Positions 49,707-62,146 are shown, counted from the stretch's first letter. The stretch is DNA of 64,000 nt from Bacteroidia bacterium (GCA_009929375.1 SAAO01000019.1:1-64000); one strand, 5' to 3'. The notes: generated from the letters alone by a model not told the origin. Numbers and translations: made by a program.

Positions 49707-51023
49707 TCAGCTCTGAGTTACCTTTACCCAGTCTACTTCGAGTATTCCGGTGTCTCCTTTCATTTTTTCAGAAATAAACGAACTGAATGCCAGATACATT
49801 TCTTCTTTTGGAAGATTGCCTGCTGTGCGGTAAACTTCGTAATTGTTGATACTCCAGATAAGTTCTTTTTCAGTCCATTCAAGCGTATAAATATAGAAAT
49901 TTGCAGGGTTCAGACCCGAAATTTCCACGCCATCCCAAACCTGCTGAGCCGCATTTCCCATTTTTACTTTTTTACCATCCCAATGGAAAATGTTGATATG
50001 CGGGAGTTTTTTGTCAGTTCCGAGCCAGAAAGCATGGTGCAGATTTCCTGTGCAACGTATTTTGGCTGAGAATTTTCCCTTTTTCTGTCGGAAACTATCG
50101 GCAGACTGTAACACGTCAGATGTATATTCAAATTCTTTTTCGATAAAACCTTTGGTGGGATGCCATGCAGGTGCTTTTACATTTTCACGCTCGGTACTAA
50201 TGCGGAGTTTTCCGTCAACCACCGATACATTTTTACCTTTATTATTGGCCTGCTTTTCGTTTGCAAACGAGTGATTGGCAAGCAATGCAGGGCTCTTATA
50301 GGCAAAACCATAATTCCAGCGCGATTTGTCGAGCGTATTCCAGTCAAACTGTTCGAAGAAAGTGATTTGCTGTTTTCTCAGAACTTCGAAACTGGCAGCA
50401 TTTTGTTTGTTGTAAAATGCGATATCAGGATTTTTGTCCAGTTCGTAGAAACGTTGTTCTTTTACATATTCCGCTGTGGTGTGCCAGCGTTGCGGATTGG
50501 CCCAGAATTCATTTTTAGCCACAAATTCAGGATGCGAAACAATGGCTTTAAGCTGCTCATATTCCTTGATAATATACGAATCGTGGAAACGGCTGTAAAT
50601 TTTGAAAGCTTTCGATCTTTCAAATGCTTTCATACGCTGAAGCTTTTCAGAGGCAGCCACTTTCTTTTTATCACCCAGATCTTCGTATTCGGCCGACTTC
50701 TTAAATTCAAGAAATTGAACGAGTTCCTGCGATCCAAGCAATTCGTAATAGGTTTTTATATCGTGACTGGCCAAAAGTTTTTTATACTTGGCGCTGTCGC
50801 GATACTCTTCTGTATCACGGTATTTACGGTTCTGAAGAGTTTTTTTGTTCTCCACAAAATCGGGAGCTTTCACTTCATGAAACAGGGTTTTGTATTCGGC
50901 CAGTTCGAGCGACTTTTCAACTTCGAGATAACGTTCGAACGATTTTTGTAAATCCGCCTCCTGTTGCTCAATTCTGGCAGTTGGAGCGATTTTTCCGAAC
51001 AGGATTTTCCAAAATAAATTCAT
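49707..51023 (-). CDS. GH16-like (LamG-fold) protein with N-terminal charged repeat region; catalytic motif lost
   Basis: KKGKFSAKIRCTGNLHHAFWLGTDKKLPHINIFHWDG, FYIYTLEWTEKELIWSINNYEVYRT; N-terminal YRDTEEYRDSAKYKKLL-type repeats. Confidence 0.7.
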   Translation of the reverse strand: MNLFWKILFGKIAPTARIEQQEADLQKSFERYLEVEKSLELAEYKTLFHEVKAPDFVENKKTLQNRKYRDTEEYRDSAKYKKLLASHDIKTYYELLGSQELVQFLEFKKSAEYEDLGDKKKVAASEKLQRMKAFERSKAFKIYSRFHDSYIIKEYEQLKAIVSHPEFVAKNEFWANPQRWHTTAEYVKEQRFYELDKNPDIAFYNKQNAASFEVLRKQQITFFEQFDWNTLDKSRWNYGFAYKSPALLANHSFANEKQANNKGKNVSVVDGKLRISTERENVKAPAWHPTKGFIEKEFEYTSDVLQSADSFRQKKGKFSAKIRCTGNLHHAFWLGTDKKLPHINIFHWDGKKVKMGNAAQQVWDGVEISGLNPANFYIYTLEWTEKELIWSINNYEVYRTAGNLPKEEMYLAFSSFISEKMKGDTGILEVDWVKVTQS

Positions 51024-51052
51024 GATACTCAGAGTGTATGATTAATATATTG

Positions 51053-51604
51053 TTAGTTTTCATCCGAAATCCGAACGAGTTGCTGAAAGCATTCTTCGGG
51101 AGTGTTCACAAAAACAGGTCTGAAATTTTCTACCGGAATAAACTTTTCCTCTTTCATTTGTGCTATCAGCGCAATGAGATGGTCGTAAAATCCATTCTCG
51201 TTCAGTATAATTACCGGTTTTCTGTGTTCTCCGACTATGGCCGATGCTGTTACATCGAAAAGTTCGTCGAGTGTGCCATAACTACCCGGTAAAACAACAA
51301 AAGCATCGGCAATGTTTTTCATCGAGGCTTTGCGTTCGCTCATGTCCTGTACCGTGACAAGCTCGGTACAAAGCGGACTCTGACGGTTCATCTGAATAAT
51401 GGCAGGTGGGATGACACCTACAATTTTTCCATTCGACGAAGCAGCACCTTCCGATACAGCCGACATTGAACCACCCGTAGCGCCACCGAAAACAAGCACA
51501 TGACCGTTTTCTGCGATCCATTTGCCCAGACTGAAAGCCGTAGCGAGATAATTTTCAGCAATGTGATTGCTCGATGAGCAGTAAACGGCTATGTTCATTG
51601 TCAA
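51053..51604 (-). CDS. LOG-family protein
   Basis: VFGGATGGSMSAVSEGA, VLPGSYGTLDELFDV. Confidence 0.92.
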   Translation of the reverse strand: MTMNIAVYCSSSNHIAENYLATAFSLGKWIAENGHVLVFGGATGGSMSAVSEGAASSNGKIVGVIPPAIIQMNRQSPLCTELVTVQDMSERKASMKNIADAFVVLPGSYGTLDELFDVTASAIVGEHRKPVIILNENGFYDHLIALIAQMKEEKFIPVENFRPVFVNTPEECFQQLVRISDEN

Positions 51605-51713
51605 AAATTTGAAAATTCGAAAATTTGGAATTTGAAAATTTAAATATTCATTTCAGGTCAAAACCAACCGGGAATATTCAAATTTTCAAACTATCAAATT
51701 TTCAAATTAATAT

Positions 51714-53693
<1,980 letters not shown>

Positions 53694-53830
53694 TCAGTTG
53701 TTTGAATGAAAATAAAACTGTCTTTCAGAGGAAAGGAATTCTTTTCTGAAAAAACATACAAATATAAGCAAAAAAAATGAGAAAAGGGGAAATTATAAGC
53801 TAAAAACTTCTGCCTGTGTCGGGTTAAAAT

Positions 53831-53877
53831 AAATAGCCGGAGACAGAACTTTAACTGAGCTCTGTCTCCGGCTATTT
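53831..53877. terminator. Strong bidirectional hairpin terminator
   Basis: AAATAGCCGGAGACAGA...TCTGTCTCCGGCTATTT, perfect 17-bp arms. Confidence 0.85.
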
Positions 53878-53894
53878 TACGGATTGAATGTGAA

Positions 53895-55850
53895 TCAGAG
53901 TTTGATTACATACACATTGAATGAACGGGGGGCAATTTCCACTTCGAAGCCATTATCCTTTTGCAACATTGAGCTGACAACAGGAACAATAGCATCGGGT
54001 TTTTCGAGTGTGTTTTCGATATCTGCATCGGCTGATGTAAGTATGGTGTGTGTAACCTTACGTTCAGCTTTTTTCAGTCCGGTAAATGTGTAATTCAGAG
54101 TGCGTTTTTCATTCGAAACATTTGCAATTTTCAGAATGATTTCGTTTTTCTTTTTGTCCAGTGCCGAACTTGCATAAATGCCGTCCTGACCAGTCAAAGC
54201 TGCTTTATTTTCAGTGGTTTTCAGAACATGTGTACCTGCATTGTGACCGTACAGTTGCTGTACATAATAATTGATTGACTTTACACTCTTCAGATTGTTG
54301 AACCAGATAAGATCGGGACGCCATTGCCAGCCATCGACATGTGCAAAAAGCGGGGCGTAAGTACACATGTGCACTACGTCGGCATTGCGTTCGAAACCGG
54401 TCATAAAGGCTGCTTCGCTGAGAGCTGATTCAAAATTATTCTTGCGGTTGCGCGGGTGACAGGCATATTCTCCTGCAAATACTTTTGGTCCTTTACGGTC
54501 GTAATTATCGTAGCGTGCTGCACCTTCGAGGAACCACTTTTCGGGACGATAGTAATGTTCGTCGACCAGATCCACTTTCAGACGTTTCATTTCGGGCCAC
54601 AGGTATTCGAAATCTTTTCCTTCGGATTGTGGACCTGAACTTCCAATAATTTTTATTTCAGGATGTTTAGCTCTGATGGCTTTTATAAACACTTCGAGAC
54701 GTTCGGGATATTCGGCTCCCCATTGCTCGTTGCCCACACCTATAAATTTCAGATTGAACGGAGCCGGATGGCCCATGTCGGCACGCACTTTTCCCCATTT
54801 GCTGGTGGCAGGGCCGTTGGCAAACTCGATCAGATCGAGGGCATCCTGCACATATTCGTGAAGATCGCCAACGGCTACATGTGCTTCGCAGCAACCATTC
54901 TGATACTGACAGGCAAGTCCCACATTTACAATAGGAAGTGGTTCTGATCCCATGTCTTCGGCCAACTGGAAGTATTCAAAAAATCCGAGTCCGTAAGTTT
55001 GAAAATAATCGGGATTGAAACGATTTGTAAAGGTGTAATGCCAGCGGTTTTCGTTGAGTTTGCGGTTTTCAACCTGTCCTACCGAATTTTTCCAGTCGTA
55101 ACGGGTTTCCAAATCGGTTCCTTCCACAATACAACCACCGGGGAAGCGGAAAACGCCCGGTTTCAGATCGTAAAGTGCCTGTGCGAGGTCTTTGCGCAGT
55201 CCGTTTTCGCGACCTTTCCATGTGTCGACAGGGAAAAGTGAAATATGTTCGAGATCGACAGCGCCTTTTGAAGTAAAGAAAATGCGGAGTTTTCCTTTTA
55301 TCTCGGTTTTGCGGGCTTTGAACACAACCTGATATTTCTTCCATTCTTTAGAGTTTATGGTGATGTTTTCGGCTCCAAAAGGATGATTGTCGCGGTCAAC
55401 AAATTCCGCTCTGAAGCTTTCTGTGGCATTGTCCGACGCTACACGCGCCCACACCGAGAAACGGTATTCGGCATCTCTTTCGACCGAAATACCGAAAAAA
55501 CCTTCGTTTTCGAGACCGGTATGTTTATGATCATGACCCGGATAAGTCAGACGAACGTAGTTGGGGTTATTCTGAAACGGACCGTCGTTTCTGACAGTCA
55601 CTTTTCCGAAAATATTCCAGCCCATTAGGTTTTGTGGAAAGTCGAAAGAGCGGTTTTTGATTTTTTCAGCGTACAAACCACCATCGGCTCCGTAGTTAAT
55701 ATCTTCGAAGAAAATACCGTACATGGTGTTTTGGATGGGAGCACCCGGCTTTTTGAAATCGACTACTACATTTTTACTTTGCGCATTGACTGATACGGTG
55801 TGTGCCAGCATGCTGAAAATTGCGATAGCTAAAATTTTTGTTGTTCTCAT
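53895..55850 (-). CDS. Alpha-L-arabinofuranosidase (GH51-like)
   Basis: GIFFEDINYGADGGLYAEKIKNRSF, RFPGGCIVEG, KFIGVGNEQWGAEY, FAGEYACH. Confidence 0.93.
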   Translation of the reverse strand: MRTTKILAIAIFSMLAHTVSVNAQSKNVVVDFKKPGAPIQNTMYGIFFEDINYGADGGLYAEKIKNRSFDFPQNLMGWNIFGKVTVRNDGPFQNNPNYVRLTYPGHDHKHTGLENEGFFGISVERDAEYRFSVWARVASDNATESFRAEFVDRDNHPFGAENITINSKEWKKYQVVFKARKTEIKGKLRIFFTSKGAVDLEHISLFPVDTWKGRENGLRKDLAQALYDLKPGVFRFPGGCIVEGTDLETRYDWKNSVGQVENRKLNENRWHYTFTNRFNPDYFQTYGLGFFEYFQLAEDMGSEPLPIVNVGLACQYQNGCCEAHVAVGDLHEYVQDALDLIEFANGPATSKWGKVRADMGHPAPFNLKFIGVGNEQWGAEYPERLEVFIKAIRAKHPEIKIIGSSGPQSEGKDFEYLWPEMKRLKVDLVDEHYYRPEKWFLEGAARYDNYDRKGPKVFAGEYACHPRNRKNNFESALSEAAFMTGFERNADVVHMCTYAPLFAHVDGWQWRPDLIWFNNLKSVKSINYYVQQLYGHNAGTHVLKTTENKAALTGQDGIYASSALDKKKNEIILKIANVSNEKRTLNYTFTGLKKAERKVTHTILTSADADIENTLEKPDAIVPVVSSMLQKDNGFEVEIAPRSFNVYVIKL

Positions 55851-56280
55851 GTGTGTAAATTAGAGTTTATTCATGGTTGACAAAGAAACAGTTTTTTAAG
55901 TACCTTTCGGTGGATAATTATTGCTTTTTAGTGGAAGTTTCCGGCTGAATGCCTGGTTTTCGTTATCCCTGACGGACTTATTATTCGGGTTGATATCAGT
56001 ATTTTTAGTTGTATTACACAACGGAAGAGTGTAGAACATATTTTTAGCAGAATAAAAAATTTATTGATTAAATTTGAATACGGTTTTAACCCGTACAGAA
56101 TAATTTTTGTAAAAATAATGGTAATTTGGTTGTTTTATCCTGTAAGAATGAATTTTTGTCCACTTTGTAATTGTTTTACATTTATATCTTTGCAAAAGAA
56201 TAATCAGCTTGTTATTCTGTAGAATTGCTATATCCTGTTTTTGTGTATTAAAACAGGAATAACCTTAAATTCAGTAAGTC

Positions 56281-58014
56281 ATGAAGCGTGTTTTATTTTT
56301 GTTAATCATTGCAATTACAGGTTTATCTTCTGCTGCCGAAGAAAAACTTTATATTTATCGCACGCTTGGTTCGGTACAGTCATATCATAAATCGCTTATT
56401 GATAGTATTAACTTTTCGGAGGATAAGCTGCAGCTTAAAGTGCATCGTACCGACAATTCTGTTGTGAGTGTGCTTTTGTCGGGTATCGACAGCATTAAAA
56501 TTTTTGAAATTCCACAGATAACTTACACTGCTCCCTCTTATGCCGACGACTATGCACTGGCCGGTATTTCGTCGTGGGCATGGCGTTCGAAATGGCATCT
56601 GGCTAACGTACACGATCCAACGGTGGCTAAATTCGGATCGTATTTTTATATGTATCAGACTGATGCTTCGTACGGAAATGTCACAAACGGTTACGGTCAT
56701 TACCTGGGGCGTTACTCACGCGATCTGGTAAACTGGACAATTCTGGGCTTTCCTATGAAACAAACGCCTCCCGCATGGATTAAGGATTCGCTGAATGCCA
56801 TCAGGGCGCGTATGTCGCTAGCGCCTATCGATAATCCTGTATATGGTTTCTGGGCTCCTGTGGTGCGTAATGTGGATGGAAAATTTCGGTTGTATTATTC
56901 GGTAATTGTGGACAATTACATAAAAACAGGATTGCCGAATACAACTGCGAATTTCGATAATTCGTGGACTGAACGTGCTTTTATCGGACTTATGGAGTCC
57001 ACAAATCCTGCTTCAAATGTCTGGGTCGATAAGGGTTATGTGATTAGTTCGGTGAGCGACAGAACATCGTATGCACGTGCAAGCACCAGCGATTGGAGCG
57101 GATATTTTAAATGGAATGCCATTGACCCGACTTATATTGTGACTCCCGAAGGCGAACACTGGTTAATTTACGGTTCGTGGCACAGTGGTATTCCGGCCGT
57201 AAAGCTCAATCCGGAAACCGGAAAACCTTACCAGCTCAATACACTTGCCGACTACGGAGCAAGAGTGGCCCGCCGTGCAAACAACGATAACAATCGCTGG
57301 CAGGCTCAGGAAGGTCCGGAAATTATTTATAATCCTGAAACGGGTTATTACTATCTTTTTCTGGCTTACGATGAATTGTCGGTGTATTACAATACCCGTG
57401 TATGTCGTTCGCGTAATATTCTGGGGCCATACTTGGGCTATAACGGAGCTAATATTACGCTTGGAGCCGATTGCTGGCCTATTCTGACGCATCCTTATAA
57501 GTTTAATAATCATTCCGGTTGGGTGGGATTTTCGCATTGTGCGGTTTTTCAGAATCCCGACAATGGTCAGTGGTTTTATGCTTCGCAGGGACGCTTGCCG
57601 GCAAATACAGGTGGAAATGCTTACAGCAATGCCATTATGATGGGACATGTGCGTAAAATTTCGTGGACAGACGATGGCTGGCCAATGGTTTCTCCCGAGC
57701 GTTATGGCAATGTACCTCAGGATTTTATTACCGACAGCGATCTGGTAGGTACTTACGAACATATTGTTCTGAATTATGTGCCGGGAGTGCAGCAAACATC
57801 AACTACACTCACTTTGCTTGAGAATTATAGCTGCCTGGGGGCTTATTTTGGAAAATGGTCGTATAATGCATTTACAAAAACGCTGACGATTGGCACCCAG
57901 AAATTTAAAGTGGAGCGGGAACTCGACTGGGAAGCAAATCCGCGTGTGCCTACTATTGTGTACACAGGCTTAAACAGTTCGGGTCGTGCACTTTGGGGTA
58001 AAAGAGTAAACTGA
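56281..58014 (+). CDS. GH43-like arabinanase with N-terminal secretion/adhesion-like region
   Basis: ANVHDPTVAKFGSYFYMYQTDA, YGFWAPVVRNVDGKFRLYYSVI, AIDPTYIVTPEGEHWLIYGSW. Confidence 0.9.
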   Translation: MKRVLFLLIIAITGLSSAAEEKLYIYRTLGSVQSYHKSLIDSINFSEDKLQLKVHRTDNSVVSVLLSGIDSIKIFEIPQITYTAPSYADDYALAGISSWAWRSKWHLANVHDPTVAKFGSYFYMYQTDASYGNVTNGYGHYLGRYSRDLVNWTILGFPMKQTPPAWIKDSLNAIRARMSLAPIDNPVYGFWAPVVRNVDGKFRLYYSVIVDNYIKTGLPNTTANFDNSWTERAFIGLMESTNPASNVWVDKGYVISSVSDRTSYARASTSDWSGYFKWNAIDPTYIVTPEGEHWLIYGSWHSGIPAVKLNPETGKPYQLNTLADYGARVARRANNDNNRWQAQEGPEIIYNPETGYYYLFLAYDELSVYYNTRVCRSRNILGPYLGYNGANITLGADCWPILTHPYKFNNHSGWVGFSHCAVFQNPDNGQWFYASQGRLPANTGGNAYSNAIMMGHVRKISWTDDGWPMVSPERYGNVPQDFITDSDLVGTYEHIVLNYVPGVQQTSTTLTLLENYSCLGAYFGKWSYNAFTKTLTIGTQKFKVERELDWEANPRVPTIVYTGLNSSGRALWGKRVN

Positions 58015-58049
58015 TAAATTCGTTCAAAATCATTCTGTAAATATCACAG

Positions 58050-58085
58050 GACATGTAATTTCAAAAATTGCATGTCTTTTTTTTT
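58050..58085 (+). terminator. Intrinsic terminator after GH43
   Basis: GACATGtAATTT...AAATTgCATGTC-T(9). Confidence 0.75.
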
Positions 58086-58155
58086 GCCCGATGGCAAGCA
58101 GAAATCACGAAATTTTGTTACTTTTAGCATGAAATCAGTAAATTCTTAAAACTAT

Positions 58156-58626
58156 TTGATATTTATGGCCGTTTCAACAGAAAACATACTGAACCTTGTT
58201 GACATTCGGATAATAGCTTATGGTTCCGACGATTATGCTGCTGAGTTGCAACTTCGTGACAGAGTGTTGCGAAAACCGCTGGGAATGAGTTTGTTCGACG
58301 AAGATCTCACACGCGATAAAGCCGATATCCATATTGCTGCTTTTTACGATAATGTGTTGGTTGGTTGTTTGCTTTTGCTGCCGGTGGCTGAAAATGTATT
58401 GAAAATGAGACAAGTGGCTGTGGACGAAGCATTCCGGTCGAATGGATTGGGCGGTTTGATGGTGGATTTTGCTGAAGAATATGCTCAAAAACAGGGTTAT
58501 AAAAAAATAGAACTGAATGCACGCGAGACAGCTTTAGCATTTTATGAAAGGCATAATTACAGCGTCACAGGCGAACAATTTTTCGAAGTTGGTATTCCGC
58601 ACCGAAAAATGCTAAAGGTTTTTTGA
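58156..58626 (+). CDS. GNAT N-acetyltransferase
   Basis: KMRQVAVDEAFRSNGLGGLMVDFAEEYAQKQGYKKIELNARETALAFYERHNY. Confidence 0.92.
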   Translation: MIFMAVSTENILNLVDIRIIAYGSDDYAAELQLRDRVLRKPLGMSLFDEDLTRDKADIHIAAFYDNVLVGCLLLLPVAENVLKMRQVAVDEAFRSNGLGGLMVDFAEEYAQKQGYKKIELNARETALAFYERHNYSVTGEQFFEVGIPHRKMLKVF

Positions 58627-58658
58627 ATCGTTTTTTGAAAAAACTTTTTTATAATCAG

Positions 58659-58687
58659 TTTGATTTTATCTAAAAACACTAACTTTG
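58659..58687 (+). promoter_or_regulatory. Bacteroidetes-type promoter
   Basis: TTTG (58659-58662), 17 nt, TAACTTTG (58680-58687). Confidence 0.6.
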
Positions 58688-58691
58688 CAGT

Positions 58692-58797
58692 GTTAACTGT
58701 TGAATGTTAGGGAATAATTCATTGCTGCTAATCTGTTTAAAATTAAGCAATAATTCCCGGTCTTGGCAGGTCATCTCTCAGAAGACCTGTTTTTTTT
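58692..58797 (+). ncRNA. Candidate sRNA or regulatory leader ending in an intrinsic terminator
   Basis: GGGAAT...TTGC/GCAA...ATTCCC stem, then CAGGTC-11 nt-GACCTG-T(8), no ORF. Confidence 0.45.
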
Positions 58798-58922
58798 AAT
58801 GAAATTTCGTTTTTTGATGTATGAACCGAACATGATGAAGTTTAAATGATACAGCCTTATTGTTGCATGTTTAAATTTGTTTTTGTGAGTTTCATTCGAC
58901 AAAAAGAATTAATTGTAAATAC

Positions 58923-61268
58923 ATGAAGAAACACTTGAAAACATGGACCTTTTATGGCGTAATGATGTTGCTTTTCGTTGTGCTTACCTATGTATTGTTT
59001 AGCAATGCATCGCATTTGGAAACAACAGCAGTTTCGACAAATCACAGTGATGCTTCGCTGAGTTCACTTGAGAATTTTCGTGTTGCAATGCTGCACAATA
59101 TAATGGAGCCGGCAGCTATGCTGTTGTTGCAGATCATATCTATTTTGCTGGTTTCAAGGGTTTTTGGTTATTTGTTTGTAAAAATCGGACAACCTACCGT
59201 AATTGGTGAAATTCTGGCCGGTATCATTCTTGGGCCTTCGTTGCTTGGTTATTTTTTTCCCGAAGCATATCACTTTCTGTTTACTCCCGATTCTCTTTCC
59301 AATATTTATATTCTCAGCGAGATTGGTCTGGTGCTTTTTATGTTTGTAATTGGCATGGAGCTCGATCTAAGTGCCCTGAAAAATAAAATGGGGGCTACTT
59401 TCGTAATAAGTCAGGCCAGTATTGTGATTCCTTACTTTATGGGCATGTGGCTGGCTTATTATTTATACGAGGAATTTGCTGCTGCTCAGACTGATTTTAT
59501 GTCGTTTGCACTTTTCATAGGTATTTCGATGAGCATCACGGCATTTCCTGTGCTTGCGCGTATTGTGCAGGAGCGGGGCCTCACTAAATCGCATCTGGGC
59601 ACCATTTCAATCGCCAGTGCTGCTTTCAACGATGTGACTGCGTGGTGTGTGCTTGCTGCGGTGATTGCCATTTCAAAAACAGGAAGTCTCGATAGTTCTC
59701 TGTTTAATATCGTTCTGGCAGTGGCTTATATTCTGGTCATGATGTTTGTGGTAAAACCTTTCCTGAAACGTATCGGCGAGATTTATAAAAACAGTGAAGT
59801 GGTAAACAAAAGTGTGTTTGCATTTTTCCTGCTTGTGCTTATTACTTCTTCGTATATAACCCAACTGATTGGTATTCATGCGCTTTTTGGTGCTTTTCTG
59901 GCCGGGGTGATTATGCCTCCGCTGCCTTCGTTCCGGAAACTTATTGTGGATAAGGTAGAGGATGTGTCGCTCACACTTTTATTGCCTTTATTCTTCGTGT
60001 ACACCGGTTTAAGAACTGAGATTGGATTACTGAATACTCCTTATCTATGGTGGATTGCTCTTATCTTTATTGTGGTGGCTGTGGTTGGTAAATTTATCGG
60101 AAGTGCTTTCTCTGCAAAATTGCTGGGCGAAACCTGGAAAGATAGTTTGTCGATTGGTATTCTGATGAATACACGCGGACTGATGGAACTTATTGTATTG
60201 AATATCGGTTACGAAATGGGCATTCTGCCTCCACCGATATTTGTAATGCTGGTAATAATGGCGCTGGTTACCACTTTTATGACTACGCCAATTCTTTCGT
60301 TGATAAACTTTCTGTTTCCCGAAAAGCGTATTCGCGAAGAATACGAACGTCATCAGTCGCTGGGGATTTTCAAAGCGCTTATTGCCATGGGAAATCCCGA
60401 AAATGGTAAACCGTTGCTCAATGTGGCCAAAACAGTACTCGATGGTACGAAAAATAGTCTGGCTGTGAATGTGTTGCATCTTACGCCGGGCACCGATATC
60501 AATCCTTTTCATGGCGACCAGTATTCGCACGAAGGTTTTAAATTAGTAAAAGAGGAGGCTGCAAAACTGAACATCCCCATCGAAACCGAATATAAAATCA
60601 CCGATAATATTGAAGGTAGTATTGTACGAACTGTAAATTACAATAATTACGACTTTTTACTTGTGGGTGCCGGTGTGGCTTTGTCGGGGATCCCGTTTTT
60701 CAAGGAAACCACTTTTCTTTCGAAGATAAAATGGCTCAACAGAATTCTCAACAGGGTAAGCCGTACACAATCCATTTTTTATCCGGGTTCGCTCATTAAG
60801 GATAAAACACGCTATTTTATTGAAAACAGTCGTTGTAGTGTGGGTGTGTTTGTAAATCGTGGTTTTGCAGGCATTTCCACCACCATGATTTTGCTTCAGA
60901 ATGAGTCCGATGATTTTCTGCTGCGTTATGCCCGCAGACTTATACGCAACAATAAATCGGTGAGCATTTTTATTATGGATGTAAATCAGGTGCTTCAGAC
61001 AAGTGCAAAAGTGCGTGAGGCAACAGATGAATTACGGAAAATGTTCCCGAATTCTGTGAAGATTATCAAGAGTTCGAAAAACAATGCTTCGGTAATCTCA
61101 AAATTCAGTTTCCTGTTGCTAAGCTATCAGGCATGGAATAACCTCTCGGAGAATGATGCGGCAATGTTGCGAAGTATTCCTTCTACCCTGATTATAAACA
61201 AGAAAACAAGCAGATTCCATATCCGGAATGCTGAAAAAACTCAGATAGTCGAAACTGATCACGAATAA
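58923..61268 (+). CDS. Kef-type cation:proton antiporter (CPA2) with C-terminal USP-like region
   Basis: IGQPTVIGEILAGIILGPSLLGYF, FNDVTAWCVLA, GAFLAGVIMP, MNTRGLMELIVLNIG. Confidence 0.93.
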   Translation: MKKHLKTWTFYGVMMLLFVVLTYVLFSNASHLETTAVSTNHSDASLSSLENFRVAMLHNIMEPAAMLLLQIISILLVSRVFGYLFVKIGQPTVIGEILAGIILGPSLLGYFFPEAYHFLFTPDSLSNIYILSEIGLVLFMFVIGMELDLSALKNKMGATFVISQASIVIPYFMGMWLAYYLYEEFAAAQTDFMSFALFIGISMSITAFPVLARIVQERGLTKSHLGTISIASAAFNDVTAWCVLAAVIAISKTGSLDSSLFNIVLAVAYILVMMFVVKPFLKRIGEIYKNSEVVNKSVFAFFLLVLITSSYITQLIGIHALFGAFLAGVIMPPLPSFRKLIVDKVEDVSLTLLLPLFFVYTGLRTEIGLLNTPYLWWIALIFIVVAVVGKFIGSAFSAKLLGETWKDSLSIGILMNTRGLMELIVLNIGYEMGILPPPIFVMLVIMALVTTFMTTPILSLINFLFPEKRIREEYERHQSLGIFKALIAMGNPENGKPLLNVAKTVLDGTKNSLAVNVLHLTPGTDINPFHGDQYSHEGFKLVKEEAAKLNIPIETEYKITDNIEGSIVRTVNYNNYDFLLVGAGVALSGIPFFKETTFLSKIKWLNRILNRVSRTQSIFYPGSLIKDKTRYFIENSRCSVGVFVNRGFAGISTTMILLQNESDDFLLRYARRLIRNNKSVSIFIMDVNQVLQTSAKVREATDELRKMFPNSVKIIKSSKNNASVISKFSFLLLSYQAWNNLSENDAAMLRSIPSTLIINKKTSRFHIRNAEKTQIVETDHE

Positions 61269-61310
61269 TGGATTCAGTTTTCTTTTTAGCTTAAATTTTT
61301 AAAAATAAAA

Positions 61311-61346
61311 AAGTGAATCTGCTAATGGGCGGATTCACTTTTTTAT
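61311..61346. terminator. Bidirectional terminator between convergent genes
   Basis: AAGTGAATC...GATTCACTT-TTTT. Confidence 0.75.
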
Positions 61347-61360
61347 TGTTTATCAGAGTT

Positions 61361-61999
61361 TTAGAATAAATATGTCAGGTTTACCGAGAATACGCGGTTG
61401 ATACCTTCAGGCTCCGTCGTGCCACTGTTTGTGCTCTCAATCTTTTTCAAGCCCTGGCTCCAGGTAGTTCCAAGCTGAATTTTCCGGAAAAACTCAACCC
61501 CCACACCAAGGTTATAACCAAAATCCAAACGATTCATAAAGTTTTGGAAACCAATTTCTTCGGTTGAGTTTTGCGTCTCATCTACTTTTTTTCCGTTCAG
61601 CGCATATCCTGTGTAAAGTCCACCATATCCGTATAATCCAAGAAATGCAAGCTTAAGGCGGTATCGCAGGTTAAAGGGAACTTCGAGGTAATTTATTTCC
61701 TTGTAGCCCTGCAAAACTGCGTTTGCAATGCTTAGACTATCATTGTAGGTATATCCTTTTTGCGAAAGTAAAATTCCCAGGTCTCCACCCAACCCTGATT
61801 TTTGTGGCATTGCCTGATACACCAACCCGATATGATATCCCGTGAGATTTTCGGTGCTGAAACCTGCCGAAATATCTTCATTGCTGAACGATTTTATTTC
61901 GTTGGCCAGATTTATTCCAGCTCTGATACCAAGCTGGGCAAAAAGAGTGGCACCTGTTGTGCAGGCTATCAGTATGATAATTAAGAAAAGTCGCTTCAT
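61361..61999 (-). CDS. Outer-membrane beta-barrel (PorT-like) protein
   Basis: Signal peptide; LGIRAGINLANEIKSFS, YLEVPFNLRYRLKLAFLGLYGYGGLYTGYALNG. Confidence 0.82.
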   Translation of the reverse strand: MKRLFLIIILIACTTGATLFAQLGIRAGINLANEIKSFSNEDISAGFSTENLTGYHIGLVYQAMPQKSGLGGDLGILLSQKGYTYNDSLSIANAVLQGYKEINYLEVPFNLRYRLKLAFLGLYGYGGLYTGYALNGKKVDETQNSTEEIGFQNFMNRLDFGYNLGVGVEFFRKIQLGTTWSQGLKKIESTNSGTTEPEGINRVFSVNLTYLF

Positions 62000-62053
62000 T
62001 ATTAATAACGAATGGGTGTTTGTAATTTTCTGATTTTTTCAGTTTTTGCATTC

Positions 62054-62089
62054 AAAAAAACGGATACGGAATTTTAATTCCTGTATCCG
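62054..62089 (-). terminator. Terminator downstream of typA
   Basis: Minus strand CGGATACaGGAATT...AATTCCgTATCCG-TTTTTTT. Confidence 0.75.
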
Positions 62090-62146
62090 ATTGAATGACA
62101 GCGCAAAAATACAAAAAAGTACAAATAACGGTACGTTTGCGGATAA

